NCBI GenBank assembly: GCA_900073065.1
Contig: FJOG01000001.1
Coordinates: forward strand, 1,706,439-1,770,438
Source of the DNA: Phialocephala subalpina
Taxonomy: Eukaryota; Ascomycota; Leotiomycetes; Helotiales; Mollisiaceae
Reading direction: 5' to 3'
Length of the DNA stretch: 64,000 bases
Below are positions 22,477 to 33,826 of this stretch, one piece after another; the first letter of the stretch is position 1; every line of letters begins with the position of its first letter. The notes below the pieces were generated by a model, which was given only the letters and a program-made list of their open reading frames with translations, had not been told where the DNA came from and searched no databases. The position numbers and the translations under genes are program-made.

Positions 22477-23528
22477 CTTGGGCGACGTGTGTATGTTTGT
22501 TGTTGTTTGGTCGACGAATAGCAAATACAAATAGAAGTTTGGTGGTACTTGCCGTTCTCGCGAATTTCAGGCGGTAACGGCAACGTCGTTTCTAATCATG
22601 ATTGCATTCACTCCTCACACTTTCTGATTATGAGCACTTTAGCACGTACGAGATCTATTCACTTCAACAGCCTCAGAAATTACAAATCACGACGAACATA
22701 GTTTGACATGAACGATACACTCACGCTCTTCTCAAATGGCTCCCTTTCCTCAGTCACCAACTGCTTAGAGATGCATCAAACTCAGTCTTCCATTCTTCAA
22801 AAGCTATAGGGATATCCTAGGAGTGTGTTCTAGCTGAGATGTCTCGAGAAGAACGTGAAAGAAGTCTAATCTCATCTTCCGTCTCCTGTTGGAGCTCTAC
22901 CATTCCCGATTGTGAGAGCAGAAATTTTTATTTGAACTACAAGATGGAGCATTGTTTGAACATTCTTCCTGTCTTACCTCCTATGCGAGTTTCCAAGTTT
23001 CGAGCCACTTCAATCGTCGTGCGTGAACCAAGACTTTGCGGGGTTTGAACTATATGCGCTTCGAGTCTTCACATTGGCAATATCTCAGCTTCTTTCGGCT
23101 CCAAAGTGTGAGATGTCTCATCTTGCAAGGTGGCATTTGGTATTGTTCGAGACCATCGCCGTCAAGAGAGAAGCATAAATTCTGCATTCGTCGAGCTCAC
23201 AAGCTAGTAGATACCACAGTCATGTGGTCTGGCTTGAGTCGATCGATATTGTTGGTCAAACTTGGAAAACTTGTCACAGGTCACACTCAAGAGCAATGGG
23301 CCAGATGTTCGTCTGTCAATGGTTTTATTTCATGCAATGACCTCTATGTACAAGAGAATGCAGATGTCAGAGCTCATCCTACATCTCCACAACACCATGG
23401 CTCGCCAACATCCAACACATGCAGTGCAGACCGGGTATCGCGCGGGACCAAAGAAGCGGAAGGTCATCAAGTCGAATTAAAGATTAGAACGCCATCATGA
23501 CGCCGCCGAAGCTCGAAAGTGAAGTTGT
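22477..23528. other. Intergenic
   Basis: This is the 5' flank of TXL1 and the 3' flank of the GPI-type gene. A 72-codon plus-strand frame (23262-23480) ends in GYRAGPKKRKVIKSN; nothing else supports it as a gene. Confidence 0.5.
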
Positions 23529-23889
23529 TTACAGGAACTTGAAGCTGTCAGTAAAGATCCAGAGCGAGAGAGGAAGAGTCACATACGAGAGCGACACCTC
23601 CGGCAACGATCATGGCGCCCATGGCAGAGGCACCGTTCAAGGAAGCAGCACCAGTGGCATAGGCGATTGGGCTTCCAGTGGAGGTAGCGGCAGTAACAAC
23701 ACCGGTGGAGGCAATGGTGCTGGAGGCAATGCCTGCGGTGGTGAGCGTGGAGGTTGGGCACGCGTAGACGGTGACAGTCCTATTGCCTTGTTAGCAACAT
23801 GAAGCTTCATGAGGCCAAGTTGGCACTCACTCAGCGGCAGCGACGGAGGCCATGGCCGTGAGGGTAAGAGCAATGACGTTGAATTGCAT
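23529..23889 (-). CDS. Small secreted protein, probably GPI-anchored
   Basis: Exons 23889-23831, 23779-23587 and 23537-23529 give 86 residues. Residues 1-19 (MQFNVIALTLTAMASVAAA) are a classic signal peptide. The mature part starts ETVTVYACPTSTLTT and is Ser/Thr/Ala/Gly-rich, as in O-glycosylated cell-wall proteins. The C-terminus turns small and hydrophobic (SLNGASAMGAMIVAGGVALFL), fitting a GPI-attachment signal with the site near NGA. The last exon would be only 9 nt (Phe-Leu-stop) after a CAAG acceptor. A CAG acceptor eight bases upstream would add a longer tail instead. The function is unknown; wall or surface location is inferred. Confidence 0.7.
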
Positions 23890-25846
23890 TTTGATGGTTG
23901 GGAGTTTGATTGTTTGGTGAAGGTGTTTGAAAAGGTGATTGAAGGTATTGGAAGAGTTGGAGAGAATCTGATTGAAAGAGCGAAGATTATGTATTGGTCA
24001 AATGAGTGTGATGATCAGATGGATGGTGAAAGGAAAGCTGGAAGGCATGAAGAGGTCCATATATGTACGCGTCAAATTCGCCGATGACAACATGTCAACG
24101 TCCTCCAGCGAACGGTCCCTGAACAAGACGCACCTCCAATCTTTGAGGCCCACCGGCGGAGATGAGGCTTGCTGGGTATCTCTCCCCCTTGGCAAGATGA
24201 AGCACTGAAGCCACAATCTACTTCGAGCAACTGATCGTGCACCCCACGGAACCTACGCCACTCTGCTATCAATATCCTTGTAGCCTTTTTGAATCTCAAG
24301 GATGGGGTACCGTCCTGAGCGTTCTAGTGGAAGATTCGCGGTGTTTTGAAACATATCAAGCAAGCCATACGTATTAAATCGTCACTAAAACACCACGAAG
24401 CAACAATTGAAGATGAGATGAAGCGAGAGACTCAACTGCTGTGAGATGTCAAACCTGCATGCTTCACCGCATGCAAGTTACCAGAAAAATGTCGGATTCA
24501 CAGGAGAAGCTTCCTCAATAGGAGGAGTACGATCCATTGTTTGTTTCCATTATCTGTCGGTACCTGTGCCTGACCCCTGCCTCGAACAGATGCCCTGTTC
24601 TGTTCCTCATCTTCTTTCCAAGCTCCCGATTGGCGCATTCGAGAGCGTTTGATATCGCAACTGCGTTATCAAAATTGCACCAGCGATCATTGATATTGAA
24701 AAATCCCAATATCCAAGAATCACATCAGCGCGTTCGAATTGTTCAATAGACGCGAAGGATGTGATCAACGAGATGAGGCCAATAATTCTCCGCCTGTAAT
24801 GTCGGTCTGTCAGGTCTTTCCAGCAGTGATATTCCAGGCATTAAGATTTAATGTTTCGAGTGTGGATGGACTAGGGCTTGAATGAACAAATGTTCTAGAT
24901 CGACAGCTACAAAGATTGGATGGATTAGACTGATACACGCGTTCACCTCTATTTATATTCCGGTCCCACCCTCTATCAAGATTTCGACATCAAAGGACTG
25001 TGCACTGTGGACCTCGAAATTTGCCGTCGATGAGGGGCATATTGCGTACGAGACACGTGAATGCCCCAGCCACAACTTCATGACAATACAAATGAGGCTC
25101 ATCTGCCTGTGCATCAATGCAAGAGTTGCCCACGTCACCAGTGGGAGCGCAGAGGGAGATTGAACGGGCGTTGTCATCGACGATTCCGAGTCACGACAAA
25201 AAGCTTTTGAGAGAAGCTTTCCCTGGCTCCAGATGAGCTTCGAGCGGATGGGAGATCAATGAGGCGCGGACCACGACCTTCCCTTCAAGGCGAACCACCA
25301 CTGCTCTCCCTTCTGATATCGGCACCGACAGGAGCCATGGCGTTCATTTCGACCATCGACAAGGCGCTTTCCCTCAAGGGAATGTACGACCAATCACTGC
25401 AACCCTCTTCACTGACAGAAGAACATCGCACCCAAGATTTTTCGATATTTTCTCCATTCTACAGACGGATTCCAGACGTCATGGAGCCTCACATCACCAC
25501 GAGGGCGACGGGCTTCTCATTGGAATTGCTTTTAAAGAGAATGTGAATTAGCGTTGATATTTCCGTAGAAATATTTTGTAAAGAAAGAAGTTGTTGCGCA
25601 GCGAAAGAGTTTTTAACTTCTGAATTCGCTTCACAATTTTCTAACTGTGTGTGGACTAGCTCGATAAATGTCTTAGCCTGCGGCTTGTACCCCACCAGAG
25701 CCGATTTTCGCCATTGAGTGACCCCTCCATAATTTTCGGACGACCACATATTGGCAACTGGACCTTGCGGATGAACTGTAAGTCATCTCAACTTGGCCTT
25801 ACGCTTCGAGTCTCATGCTAAGTATCACAGGAGTACTTGCGCAAAG
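23890..25846. other. Intergenic upstream of ADE17 and of the GPI-type gene
   Basis: No gene with support. A minus-strand frame at 25489-25749 (86 codons) has a helical, Leu/Ile/Ser-rich look but no known domain. The region must hold two divergent promoters. Confidence 0.5.
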
Positions 25847-27794
25847 ATGTCTGCCAATCAAAAAACTGGTGCGCACCTTTGGGAGAAATTTCGAAGTACA
25901 ATCACCTTCTAACCTAACAATAGCAATTATCTCTGTCTACGACAAGACGGGCTTGCTCGACTTGGCGAAAGGCCTGATCAAACACAATGTTCGTCTTTTG
26001 GCTTCCGGGGGGACTGCTAAGATGATCAGAGAGTCTGGCTTTGCTGTCGAGTAAGTCCACATTCCGTTGTCGCATTCCGAATTGTGACAATAAACTGACT
26101 TGGTTTCTAGAGATGTCTCTGCGATTACCCATGCACCAGAAATGCTCGCTGGCAGAGTCAAGACCCTCCACCCTGCCGTCCATGCTGGTATCCTTGCCCG
26201 CGACCTTGCCTCTGATGAGAAAGACCTTGCCGAACAGAACATCAACAAAGTCGACTACGTTATCTGCAACCTATACCCCTTCAAGGACACAGTAGCCAAG
26301 ATCAATGTCACAATTCCAGAGGCTGTGGAAGAGATTGATGTTGGAGGAGTTACCTTGATTCGCGCGGCTGCAAAGAACCATGGCAGAGTCACTATTCTCA
26401 GCGACCCATCCGACTACCCCGAGTTCTTGCAAGAGATTGAGAAGGGCGAGGTCACGGAACGCAGCAGAAACCTTTATGCTTTGAAGGCATTTGAGCACAC
26501 TGCCGATTACGATGCATCGATCTCAGACTTCTTCAGAAAGCAATACGCAGGAGACGGACTTCAGCAAATGGCACTTCGATATGGTGCAAACCCACACCAG
26601 AAGCCAGCTGCTGCTTTCACAAAGTTGGGCTATCTCCCATTCAAGGTTCTTTGTGGTTCGCCTGGCTATATCAACCTTCTTGACGCCTTGAATGCTTGGC
26701 CTCTAGTTAAGGAGTTGAAGACTGCTCTTGGTCATCCAGCTGCGGCAAGTTTCAAGCACGTCTCACCAGCAGGTGCTGCTATTGGCGTTCCTCTTACTGC
26801 AGACGAGAGAAAGGTCTACATGGTTGACGATATCGAGGGATTGGAGAACTCTGCTCTCGCCCAAGCCTATGCACGTGCTCGAGGTGCTGATCGTATGAGC
26901 AGTTTCGGTGATATGATCGCTTTGAGCGACATTGTTGATGTCCCTACTGCTAAGATCATCTCAAGAGAGGTTTCAGATGGTGTCATTGCAGCTGGCTATG
27001 AAGATGCTGCTCTTGAGATCCTCAAGAAGAAGAAGGGGGGCAAGTATCTCGTTCTTCAGATGGATCCCGAATACAACCCATCTCCTCAAGAGTCAAGAAC
27101 CGTCTATGGGATTACTCTAGCTCAGCACCGCAACGACATCCAAATCTCTCCAAAATCCTTCACCTCCATCATCATACCAAAGGAGTCTGGTCCCCTCCCA
27201 GATTCCGCTAATCGGGATCTGACAGTCGCCACAATCGCACTCAAGTACACTCAAAGCAATTCAGTGTGCTACGCTCTCAATGGCCAGATTATTGGTCTTG
27301 GTGCAGGACAACAATCTCGAATCCATTGTACCAGATTGGCTGGTGACAAGGCCGACAACTGGTGGCTCAGATTCAACCCAAGAGTTCTGGACATCAAGTG
27401 GAAGAAGGGTACTAAGCGAGCCGACAAGAGCAATGCCATTGACTTGCTTATCAGCGGTGAATTGCCCAAGGATGGCCCAGAGCGAGAAGGATATGAGGCT
27501 TTCTTTGAGGAAGTACCAAAGGAGTTCACCGAAGAAGAGCGCAAGGAATGGCTTTCAAAGCTCAGCGAAGTTGCTATCTCAAGTGACGCTTTCGTAAGTG
27601 GCGTACCTTTTTTGCTTGCCCTTGGCTAACATGATTAGTTCCCCTTCATTGACAACGTTTACCGAGCTGGACGATCAGGTGCCAAGTACATTGCTGCACC
27701 AACTGGATCTCAGAACGACAAACCTGTCTTCGAGACTGCAGAGAAGCTCGGCATCACGTTTGTTGAGCAGAGTATCCGCTTGTTCCACCACTAG
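25847..27794 (+). CDS. ADE17: Bifunctional purine enzyme ATIC (AICAR transformylase / IMP cyclohydrolase)
   Basis: Exons 25847-25868, 25924-26050, 26111-27593 and 27639-27794 give 595 residues, the normal family size. The enzyme does the last two steps of IMP synthesis in the cytosol. The N-terminal cyclohydrolase half shows [29 protein letters not shown] and [18 protein letters not shown]. The transformylase half shows [25 protein letters not shown] and [20 protein letters not shown]. The end reads AAPTGSQND then [10 protein letters not shown] and a stop, the usual C-terminus. Exon 1 codes for only seven residues plus one base. Nothing looks damaged. It has a long upstream non-coding region. 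Confidence 0.96.
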
Positions 27795-28697
27795 AGGGGC
27801 GTTGGACGCCAAGTGGTGAAGTATTCGGTCGTGGCAAAACGGAGTGACCAGATTAGATACCCTCATAGACTTGCTTGCGGTCAGCAGTTGCTAGGGGACG
27901 AAGAAGAAAAATTCAACATCTATGCACAACCTTTCTATAACTTCTATGGCAAGTGCATTTTGAAAATAGCGGTTAGCCAAGTGGCAAATAGCATCTTACC
28001 CAGAAATCTTGAGCTTTCATTACCGTCGCACGTGTGGACAACGAAGATCTCCCCAGAGTTTCATCATTTGTATCAATGAGTTTCGAGTTAATTGTCATGT
28101 CAGTGTTTTGCATGTTGCAGAACATCGACTTCCGTGTCACCTTCTCAATCTTGAGATGTGGACAACTGTCAACCGATAGCTTGATTAGCTTTGCTCTTCT
28201 CTGTTGTTACTTGCACGATTAAGCTCACTCCTGCTTGCAAATAGCCATTAGCATGACATACCAAATGCAGATTAAGCAACAGAGGAGTGTTAAGTAGACA
28301 CTAAACATTAAGTCAACGACCAGAAACTTTGATAAGAGGGGTTATTGAATGCTAAGAGAGATTACCAAACACAGATAATGGTAGTATTGTATGCGGACTA
28401 TTGCCTGAGGAGGTGCCAAAGTAACATCAGTTAGCCGGAGTTACTGTGGCTTTGCCTTGTTAAGTCCATGAGGTCGGCATTCTCCTGGCGTAATTACGAT
28501 CCTATGCTCTTCTACATCCGCCTCATTATGTATGTGCAGCGTGAACCCATTCCCATGCTATGTATGCCATATACAACGCGTTAATATTGGCCTTGAAATA
28601 CAAAAGTATAAATACGCGCTGCTTTCACAATAGTCAATTCAGACTTGGAACTTTAATCAAGCGGAAATTTTTGATCAGTCTCGACTTCTCTATTACA
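27795..28697. other. Intergenic, AT-rich
   Basis: This is the 3' flank of ADE17 and 5' flank of the cupin gene. Only short frames occur. A TATA-like stretch (AAGTATAAATACG, about 28603-28615) lies about 90 bp before the cupin start codon. Confidence 0.55.
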
Positions 28698-29227
28698 ATG
28701 GCCGTTCCGAACATCATTACCACCAGCCATAACAATGAAGGACTTTCTGTTTTCATTGAAAGTCCTGAATACAAAGCCCTTTCGCCGTACGTCGGTATCC
28801 TCTACAGCAGTGATGGCGAACCGGTTAACCTTAACGGCAACGCCGACCTCTCCAAGTTCAACGCCCATCACTTCAACGACTTGATTCCAAAGCAGGGAAA
28901 TATTGTCCTTGTTGCTGAGTGGCCGGCCGCGACAGATAGCCGCGACCACATGCACCGAACTCTCAGTGTAGATGTGGGAGTAATGCTTTCCGGTTCGGGT
29001 GAGTCTGATGACAAAGTATCTTTTGTCAAACCCGCCGGAACTGACGTGCCCATTTTGTTATAGTCGAGTGCCACTTGGACAGTGGAGAGAGTCGCTTGGT
29101 CAGGCCCGGGGACGTTCTTCTCCAGCGTGGAACAAAGCATGCGTGGGTGAACCACAGCCTTACTGAGACTGCGCGCATGTTGTGTTTTGTCATGCCTTCC
29201 CAGTCAGTAGAAGGAGCCAAGGCTTAG
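28698..29227 (+). CDS. Single-domain cupin protein
   Basis: Exons 28698-28998 and 29064-29227 give 154 residues. Cupin motif 1 reads HMHRTLSVDVGVMLSG: the two His are there, but the usual Glu is Asp. Motif 2 reads PGDVLLQRGTKHAWVN with its His and Asn. Fungal one-domain cupins of this type often sit in secondary-metabolite or catabolic settings and act as metal-dependent isomerases, cyclases or dioxygenases. No cluster partner (PKS, NRPS, P450) is visible nearby, so the substrate is unknown. The 65-bp intron splits the Val codon of GSVECHL. An in-frame Met at 28560 lies in what looks like the 5' leader; the start chosen gives MAVPNIITTSH and follows TTACA. Confidence 0.82.
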
Positions 29228-29744
29228 TCTACATTGGTCTTGATATCGTTGTTTGAGGCTGCCGTTAGTCATATGGTTTCTACACGAGGAAGGACTAAGA
29301 GAATTGAAGGAACATTGTTGAGCTATCACCCGACGTGAAGACCCTGATAGACAGGATGTTGAGAGATCAGCTTGAAGAGTCCAGGTTCTTATGTTTCGAG
29401 TTGCCTTCTCTATTTCGTTGCTTAATTCTAGTTATATTCTCCTTTGTGTCGACTTCAGTACTTTTCGTTAGCGAAATCTGGTGACCCAGATCAAGACGCC
29501 GAGTGATGGTTGTGTCAATAGACGACTCGAATATGCCTGTGATATCCTCGGGGATCATGAAACAGACTCTGCAAGCCTCGATGGTTCAGATAATTTGGAG
29601 TTCCTACGTTGATGCTATCCATGTGAAGTTGTTAACCATCCGCGGTATCGCTCCATTCCTGGGACATATGCCAGCGCAATAAGCTACACCTGAAAATGAT
29701 CCTCGTCGATCAATAGACGGATTGACCCAGTCATCCACTTCACG
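29228..29744. other. Intergenic
   Basis: Nothing recognised. It lies between the cupin gene and the GFA-like gene, both on the plus strand. Confidence 0.55.
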
Positions 29745-30220
29745 ATGTCGGGGTATACCCCAACGGCTTCAGGCCATTGCCTCTGTGGAGGGGTTACAGT
29801 AAGCCGCATTCCCAATTTCATGATGTGCGAGCATCAATTCACACTTGAGTTCTGGAACTGATGAATATCCTAGTGGACCACGAACATTGCTCCCGAATCA
29901 ATGTACCAAGCAATGTGCTTCTGCGATAACTGCCAACGGCAAACTGGCAGCGATAGAGGTCAGTAACATTCCTCTCATTTCGCTCTTCCCAAGATTCAGT
30001 CCAGTGGCTTATAATTGCAGCTACAAGCTTGGCCATACCAAAATATCCCCTCTTTGTGAAAGAGCCGACGAGGTGCCACACGCACAAGGGCACCATCGGC
30101 GACGTCCATCGTTATTTCTGTAATACATGCGGATCTGTGGTCAGTTCCCTCCTCACAAGTCGTTCCCAGGCCCTTGAAGTACGAAGGTGTACAAGGATAA
30201 TCCCACTTCTTCCGGGATAA
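29745..30220 (+). CDS. GFA/CENP-V-type zinc-binding protein, incomplete or decaying
   Basis: Exons 29745-29798, 29874-29958 and 30000 onward read the GFA pattern: SGHCLCGGVT with the first CxC, MCFCDNCQRQTGS with the CxCxxC, and HRYFCNTCGSVV with the last CxxC. These Cys bind two zinc ions in glutathione-dependent formaldehyde-activating-like enzymes. The middle (IIAATSLAIPKYPLFVKEPT) is poorly conserved in style. After GSVV the frame runs 25 more codons to a TAA at 30218-30220 and lacks the usual 30-40 residue end. A donor at 30140 could lead to a further exon, and protein-like fragments do occur to about 30410 in other frames. I cannot tell a missed exon from gene decay. Confidence 0.5.
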
Positions 30221-32356
30221 GCAGATCCTCCCCTCAAAAGCATTTTGATGAAGTTTGCTGATTCTTGGATGATTGGATTTAGATAGATCATGAATGCCCC
30301 GAAACATACATGGAGCGAATTCATATGTTCACGGGAAGCATTGCCGATAAATCGATTGATGTCTTGGCATCCCAGCCTGTAAGGAAACACCTCATCATCA
30401 TAGAAGAAAGCATTATACTGATGACTTTCAGTCTTTGCAACTCTGGTCAGCGTCCAAGATGCCTTGGAATAATCCTCTTAAACCGGCTACTAGACAACCT
30501 GGAAATGTTCCACCGCCCGCAGATGGAAGATTGCCAATTAGACTTCAGGGCGGATTTCAGTACACGAGTTATTTTAGCATGATGTGAGGAGGACAAAGGG
30601 GTGGTTAGGATGTTTATCTGTGAAGAGGGAACGGAAGTTGGAGCAGAAGAGAAGAAGGGCTACAACATGTCTGTTCTGGTATTGATACCTGGAGGCCAGT
30701 CATGTCATACCTTCACTTCATCGAATGTTGAAAGTTTGTAACTTGGTTCAATGTCAACTATGACTTTTCACTTTTGTCTTGTACGGGCGAAGTTTCTAAA
30801 TACTGGACCAGATTCTACGTCCTCGGGGTCGCCCCTTCCAATTTTGACCGGATGAAGTCAAGACGAACCAAAATGGCAGCAACGTCCTAGCCTGTAGTTT
30901 TTCAGTTCTTTACTCGCTCCCAATCACCTTTCCTTGCAAGACTCAGAGTGTATCCAATGAATCATGGAAGGTCCATAACGAGCAGTTACATACCTTCGAA
31001 TTGATATAATACTGGTTCTTATCTCCCATGCTGATCGAGTTCACATTCACAACGAATTTTCTGAGAATGGTCAAGTCAAGGAAAGATATTAAATGCTCCG
31101 TGATCTGTGCACCGTGAATCATCACCAGTTATTCTGGCCTCCTAAATCCCCAAAGCTTGCACCTCTCGACCTTCTTCGAAGTTCGCTCTTGCTGCGCCAC
31201 GCAGAATCGTTCAAGTCCAAGTCAAAAATGACCAAAGTAAGAAGATATCCGATTGCATGCAATGTCTGTGATGTGCGCAGTCCCCATCCATGCCGTATGC
31301 TATTCATTCCGTATAATTAACTTTAATGCATTCAAGTGGTGCGACCACATATGTCCTTGGCCAGTCAGTCATGTCGGTTAATCTGACACCGATAGTGTTC
31401 ACGCGCCATCCTAGATAGAGACCTGCCACTACTTGTCAAGAATAAGTATAAATACCTTTGTCCCAGGCCTTCAGACATCTTCAACCAGAACCTATCCCAA
31501 GACAGCCAAGACGATATGACTCGACGAAGACGAAGGCGTTGATGCTATCACTCTGACATTATTTGACGGTATGTTTTCGAAAAAGGGTATCTTGGATCTG
31601 GGATGGTGATGTCTTGATTATGAGTGAGACATTGAAGTCTTGAAGTTACTTGTTGAAGGTAGACGGGTTTCTTCTTGTTAACGCTTAAAAGACGATGACT
31701 GCGCAATTTGGGAGGATATGGAATCTGTGATAGGGAAGGGCTTTTCGTCTAATTTGCAAGCAGGAATGCGAATGGATAGATTGATGGGAGTTGACAGCAA
31801 AAGTCGACACTTGAAAGTGACAAGGTCAGATTATGGTGCTTCACTGTGTACACGTGCGGAAGAGACATTCACGAATCTGAGAATGAACTTTAGAGAGTTG
31901 CTGGAGTAAAGTCAACGCAGGGTAAGTTACAATTTCAAGGATGTTTACACTTTCAACGCCGTGCTATTGATTCAATACAGGATGTATACTGTACGATACT
32001 CCAAGTCACTCGAGTCACGAAACAAAAACATACATCAGAAATCAAAGCCAAAAAAAGTATATTCAAAGAGGGTATATATAAAGTTGTACAGTTGTACTTC
32101 GAAGCGAACGTCAACCACCAACACCATGCAATTGCCCTGAAGTAGGTAGCTCAAACTCCCCAGCGCCATGCGGAAAATGCCACCCAAAGACCAACTCGCT
32201 TTTTCCATATGCAATCTAACATCATTTGTATATTGCAAAGTCTAACATGGAATCTATCATAGACTAGACACGATGCGACAGACGGGTCATCTCGACGGGG
32301 AAAACTGTGTATGTCCTTTGTAGACGTATGCTGTGATCAGATAGTTAGCTTGTTTA
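30221..32356. other. Intergenic, no supported gene
   Basis: About 2.1 kb with only short frames. A TATA-like box near 31446-31455 is followed at 31516-31542 by an 8-codon frame encoding Met-Thr and six Arg. The end is the 3' flank of the Cys-rich membrane protein gene. Confidence 0.5.
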
Positions 32357-33826
32357 TCAAAACATATTCATACTACCATCGAACTCTGGCTTTCTAGGAG
32401 TAGGACTCGGCTTCAGACTTGAGCCTGGAAGTGGACTTTGACTCGGACTACCCGTCAAAGTCCTCGACCAAGAACTATGACCACTCGTCATCGGACTCGG
32501 CACAAAGCTTGACGCATCACCCCTCTCTAAATCAACATCCATAAACGACTCTCGCAAAAGTGAAGGAACCCACAAGCCAGAATGAAAAGGAGGAATAGAC
32601 TCACGCTGACCCTTCGGCAACCCCGCCAACGGCGCATTCCCACTTCCAACACTACTCGACATCCTGTCCCTGTCCATCATATCAGACATCGTGGTAACAT
32701 AACTATCTCTGCGATCCGCTCTCAGCCCACCACTTCCTTGCATCGCAGGCGCTGGCGCCGGAGATCTATGCATCGAGCTCGTCCCATCGTCTAAGCCTAG
32801 CGGTACATCGAAGTGTCCGCTCGATGCTCTTTGATTGGGAGGTGTTACCGGTCGCTGTGTTGTCACGTTCTTTTGGACATTGAGAGGCATGGGAGGCGCG
32901 AGTTCGGCGTTCCATTGATTTGGTTCTGGTCCTCGACTTTTGCGGAATAATCCTTGGACTTTGCCTTTCATAGTATTTCGGCGATCGGGTGTGGAACCCG
33001 CGGTTGAAGAGGGAGTCATAGGTGGTTTTCGTAGAAAGTCGGTCCGCATATCTTCGTGTATTGGTTGCGGATCTGAGATGAATGTATTGCCGAATGAGGA
33101 GCCGGAGCGACGGCGTTCGTTGGCAGAGGTGTTTTTTGCGCGGGAGCGGGAGCCACGGATGCAGATTATCAGAAGGGTGAGGAGGATTCCGAGAGCGACG
33201 CCGGGGAGGAAGCCTGCGAGGAAGATGGAGACGGGGAATTTGTTGGTTGTTGCTGTTACGGGAGCTGTGCTGTTTGAAGAGGAAGATGTGCTTGTGCTGC
33301 TTGGCTTCGAGGTGCTGGATGAGGTGGACGTGCTGGTTGGTGAGGTTGTTGAAGTTGTGCCGCTTGATGTGGAGCCGGAGGGAGCGATGCTTTGATCGGT
33401 ATTCATTTGGCAGTTCCCTCCACCATTACAACTGTATCCGAAAGGACAACATTGCCCAGCACATGTTGGCAGACTTGCTGTTAAAGCGGTCGTTTTGAGA
33501 GTGTTGTCTGGATGTAGAGTTACGTTCTGGGAGGTGATGTCGCATACAATAGGCCTGATGGTTTGGCATGTCTGCCCGTCGGGACAACAGAGTACGGTTG
33601 TGTTTCCTGCGAGTGGGATGCATGTGTTGCCTGATGGACAGCAAAAGTTTGCTGGCAGTCCGGCTTGAGAGCAGGCGTTGTATAATGGGTCTGGACAGGT
33701 GGATCGTTCGAATACGTTGGGTGTTGTTGATCGTGCTGTGATGGAGGTCGCGAGGCAGACTGCCAGGAGCACCGTCTGCCTTGTTCTTGTAGATCTTCTC
33801 ATGGTGTTCCCTGCTCCAAATAACAA
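32357..33826 (-). CDS. Cys-rich single-pass surface protein with Ser/Thr stalk
   Basis: A single exon gives 489 residues. A basic start and hydrophobic run (19-32) form a signal peptide. Residues 44-139 hold about 18 Cys in paired patterns (NFCCPSGNTC, VLCCPDGQTC, QCCPFGYSC). A Ser/Thr-only stalk (150-190) follows, then one membrane span (199-223), a basic stop-transfer RGSRSRAK, and a cytosolic tail of 265 residues rich in Ser and Pro. This layout matches wall-stress sensor-like proteins of filamentous fungi, but the Cys module is not a WSC domain I can name. A second Met at residue 9 is an equally good start. Role as a surface sensor is inference. Confidence 0.8.
   Translation of the reverse strand: MLFGAGNTMRRSTRTRQTVLLAVCLATSITARSTTPNVFERSTCPDPLYNACSQAGLPANFCCPSGNTCIPLAGNTTVLCCPDGQTCQTIRPIVCDITSQNVTLHPDNTLKTTALTASLPTCAGQCCPFGYSCNGGGNCQMNTDQSIAPSGSTSSGTTSTTSPTSTSTSSSTSKPSSTSTSSSSNSTAPVTATTNKFPVSIFLAGFLPGVALGILLTLLIICIRGSRSRAKNTSANERRRSGSSFGNTFISDPQPIHEDMRTDFLRKPPMTPSSTAGSTPDRRNTMKGKVQGLFRKSRGPEPNQWNAELAPPMPLNVQKNVTTQRPVTPPNQRASSGHFDVPLGLDDGTSSMHRSPAPAPAMQGSGGLRADRRDSYVTTMSDMMDRDRMSSSVGSGNAPLAGLPKGQRESIPPFHSGLWVPSLLRESFMDVDLERGDASSFVPSPMTSGHSSWSRTLTGSPSQSPLPGSSLKPSPTPRKPEFDGSMNMF

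Noticed and set aside
25489..25749. 86-codon helical minus-strand frame upstream of ADE17
   Set aside because: No domain, no splice partners; could be chance in a promoter region.
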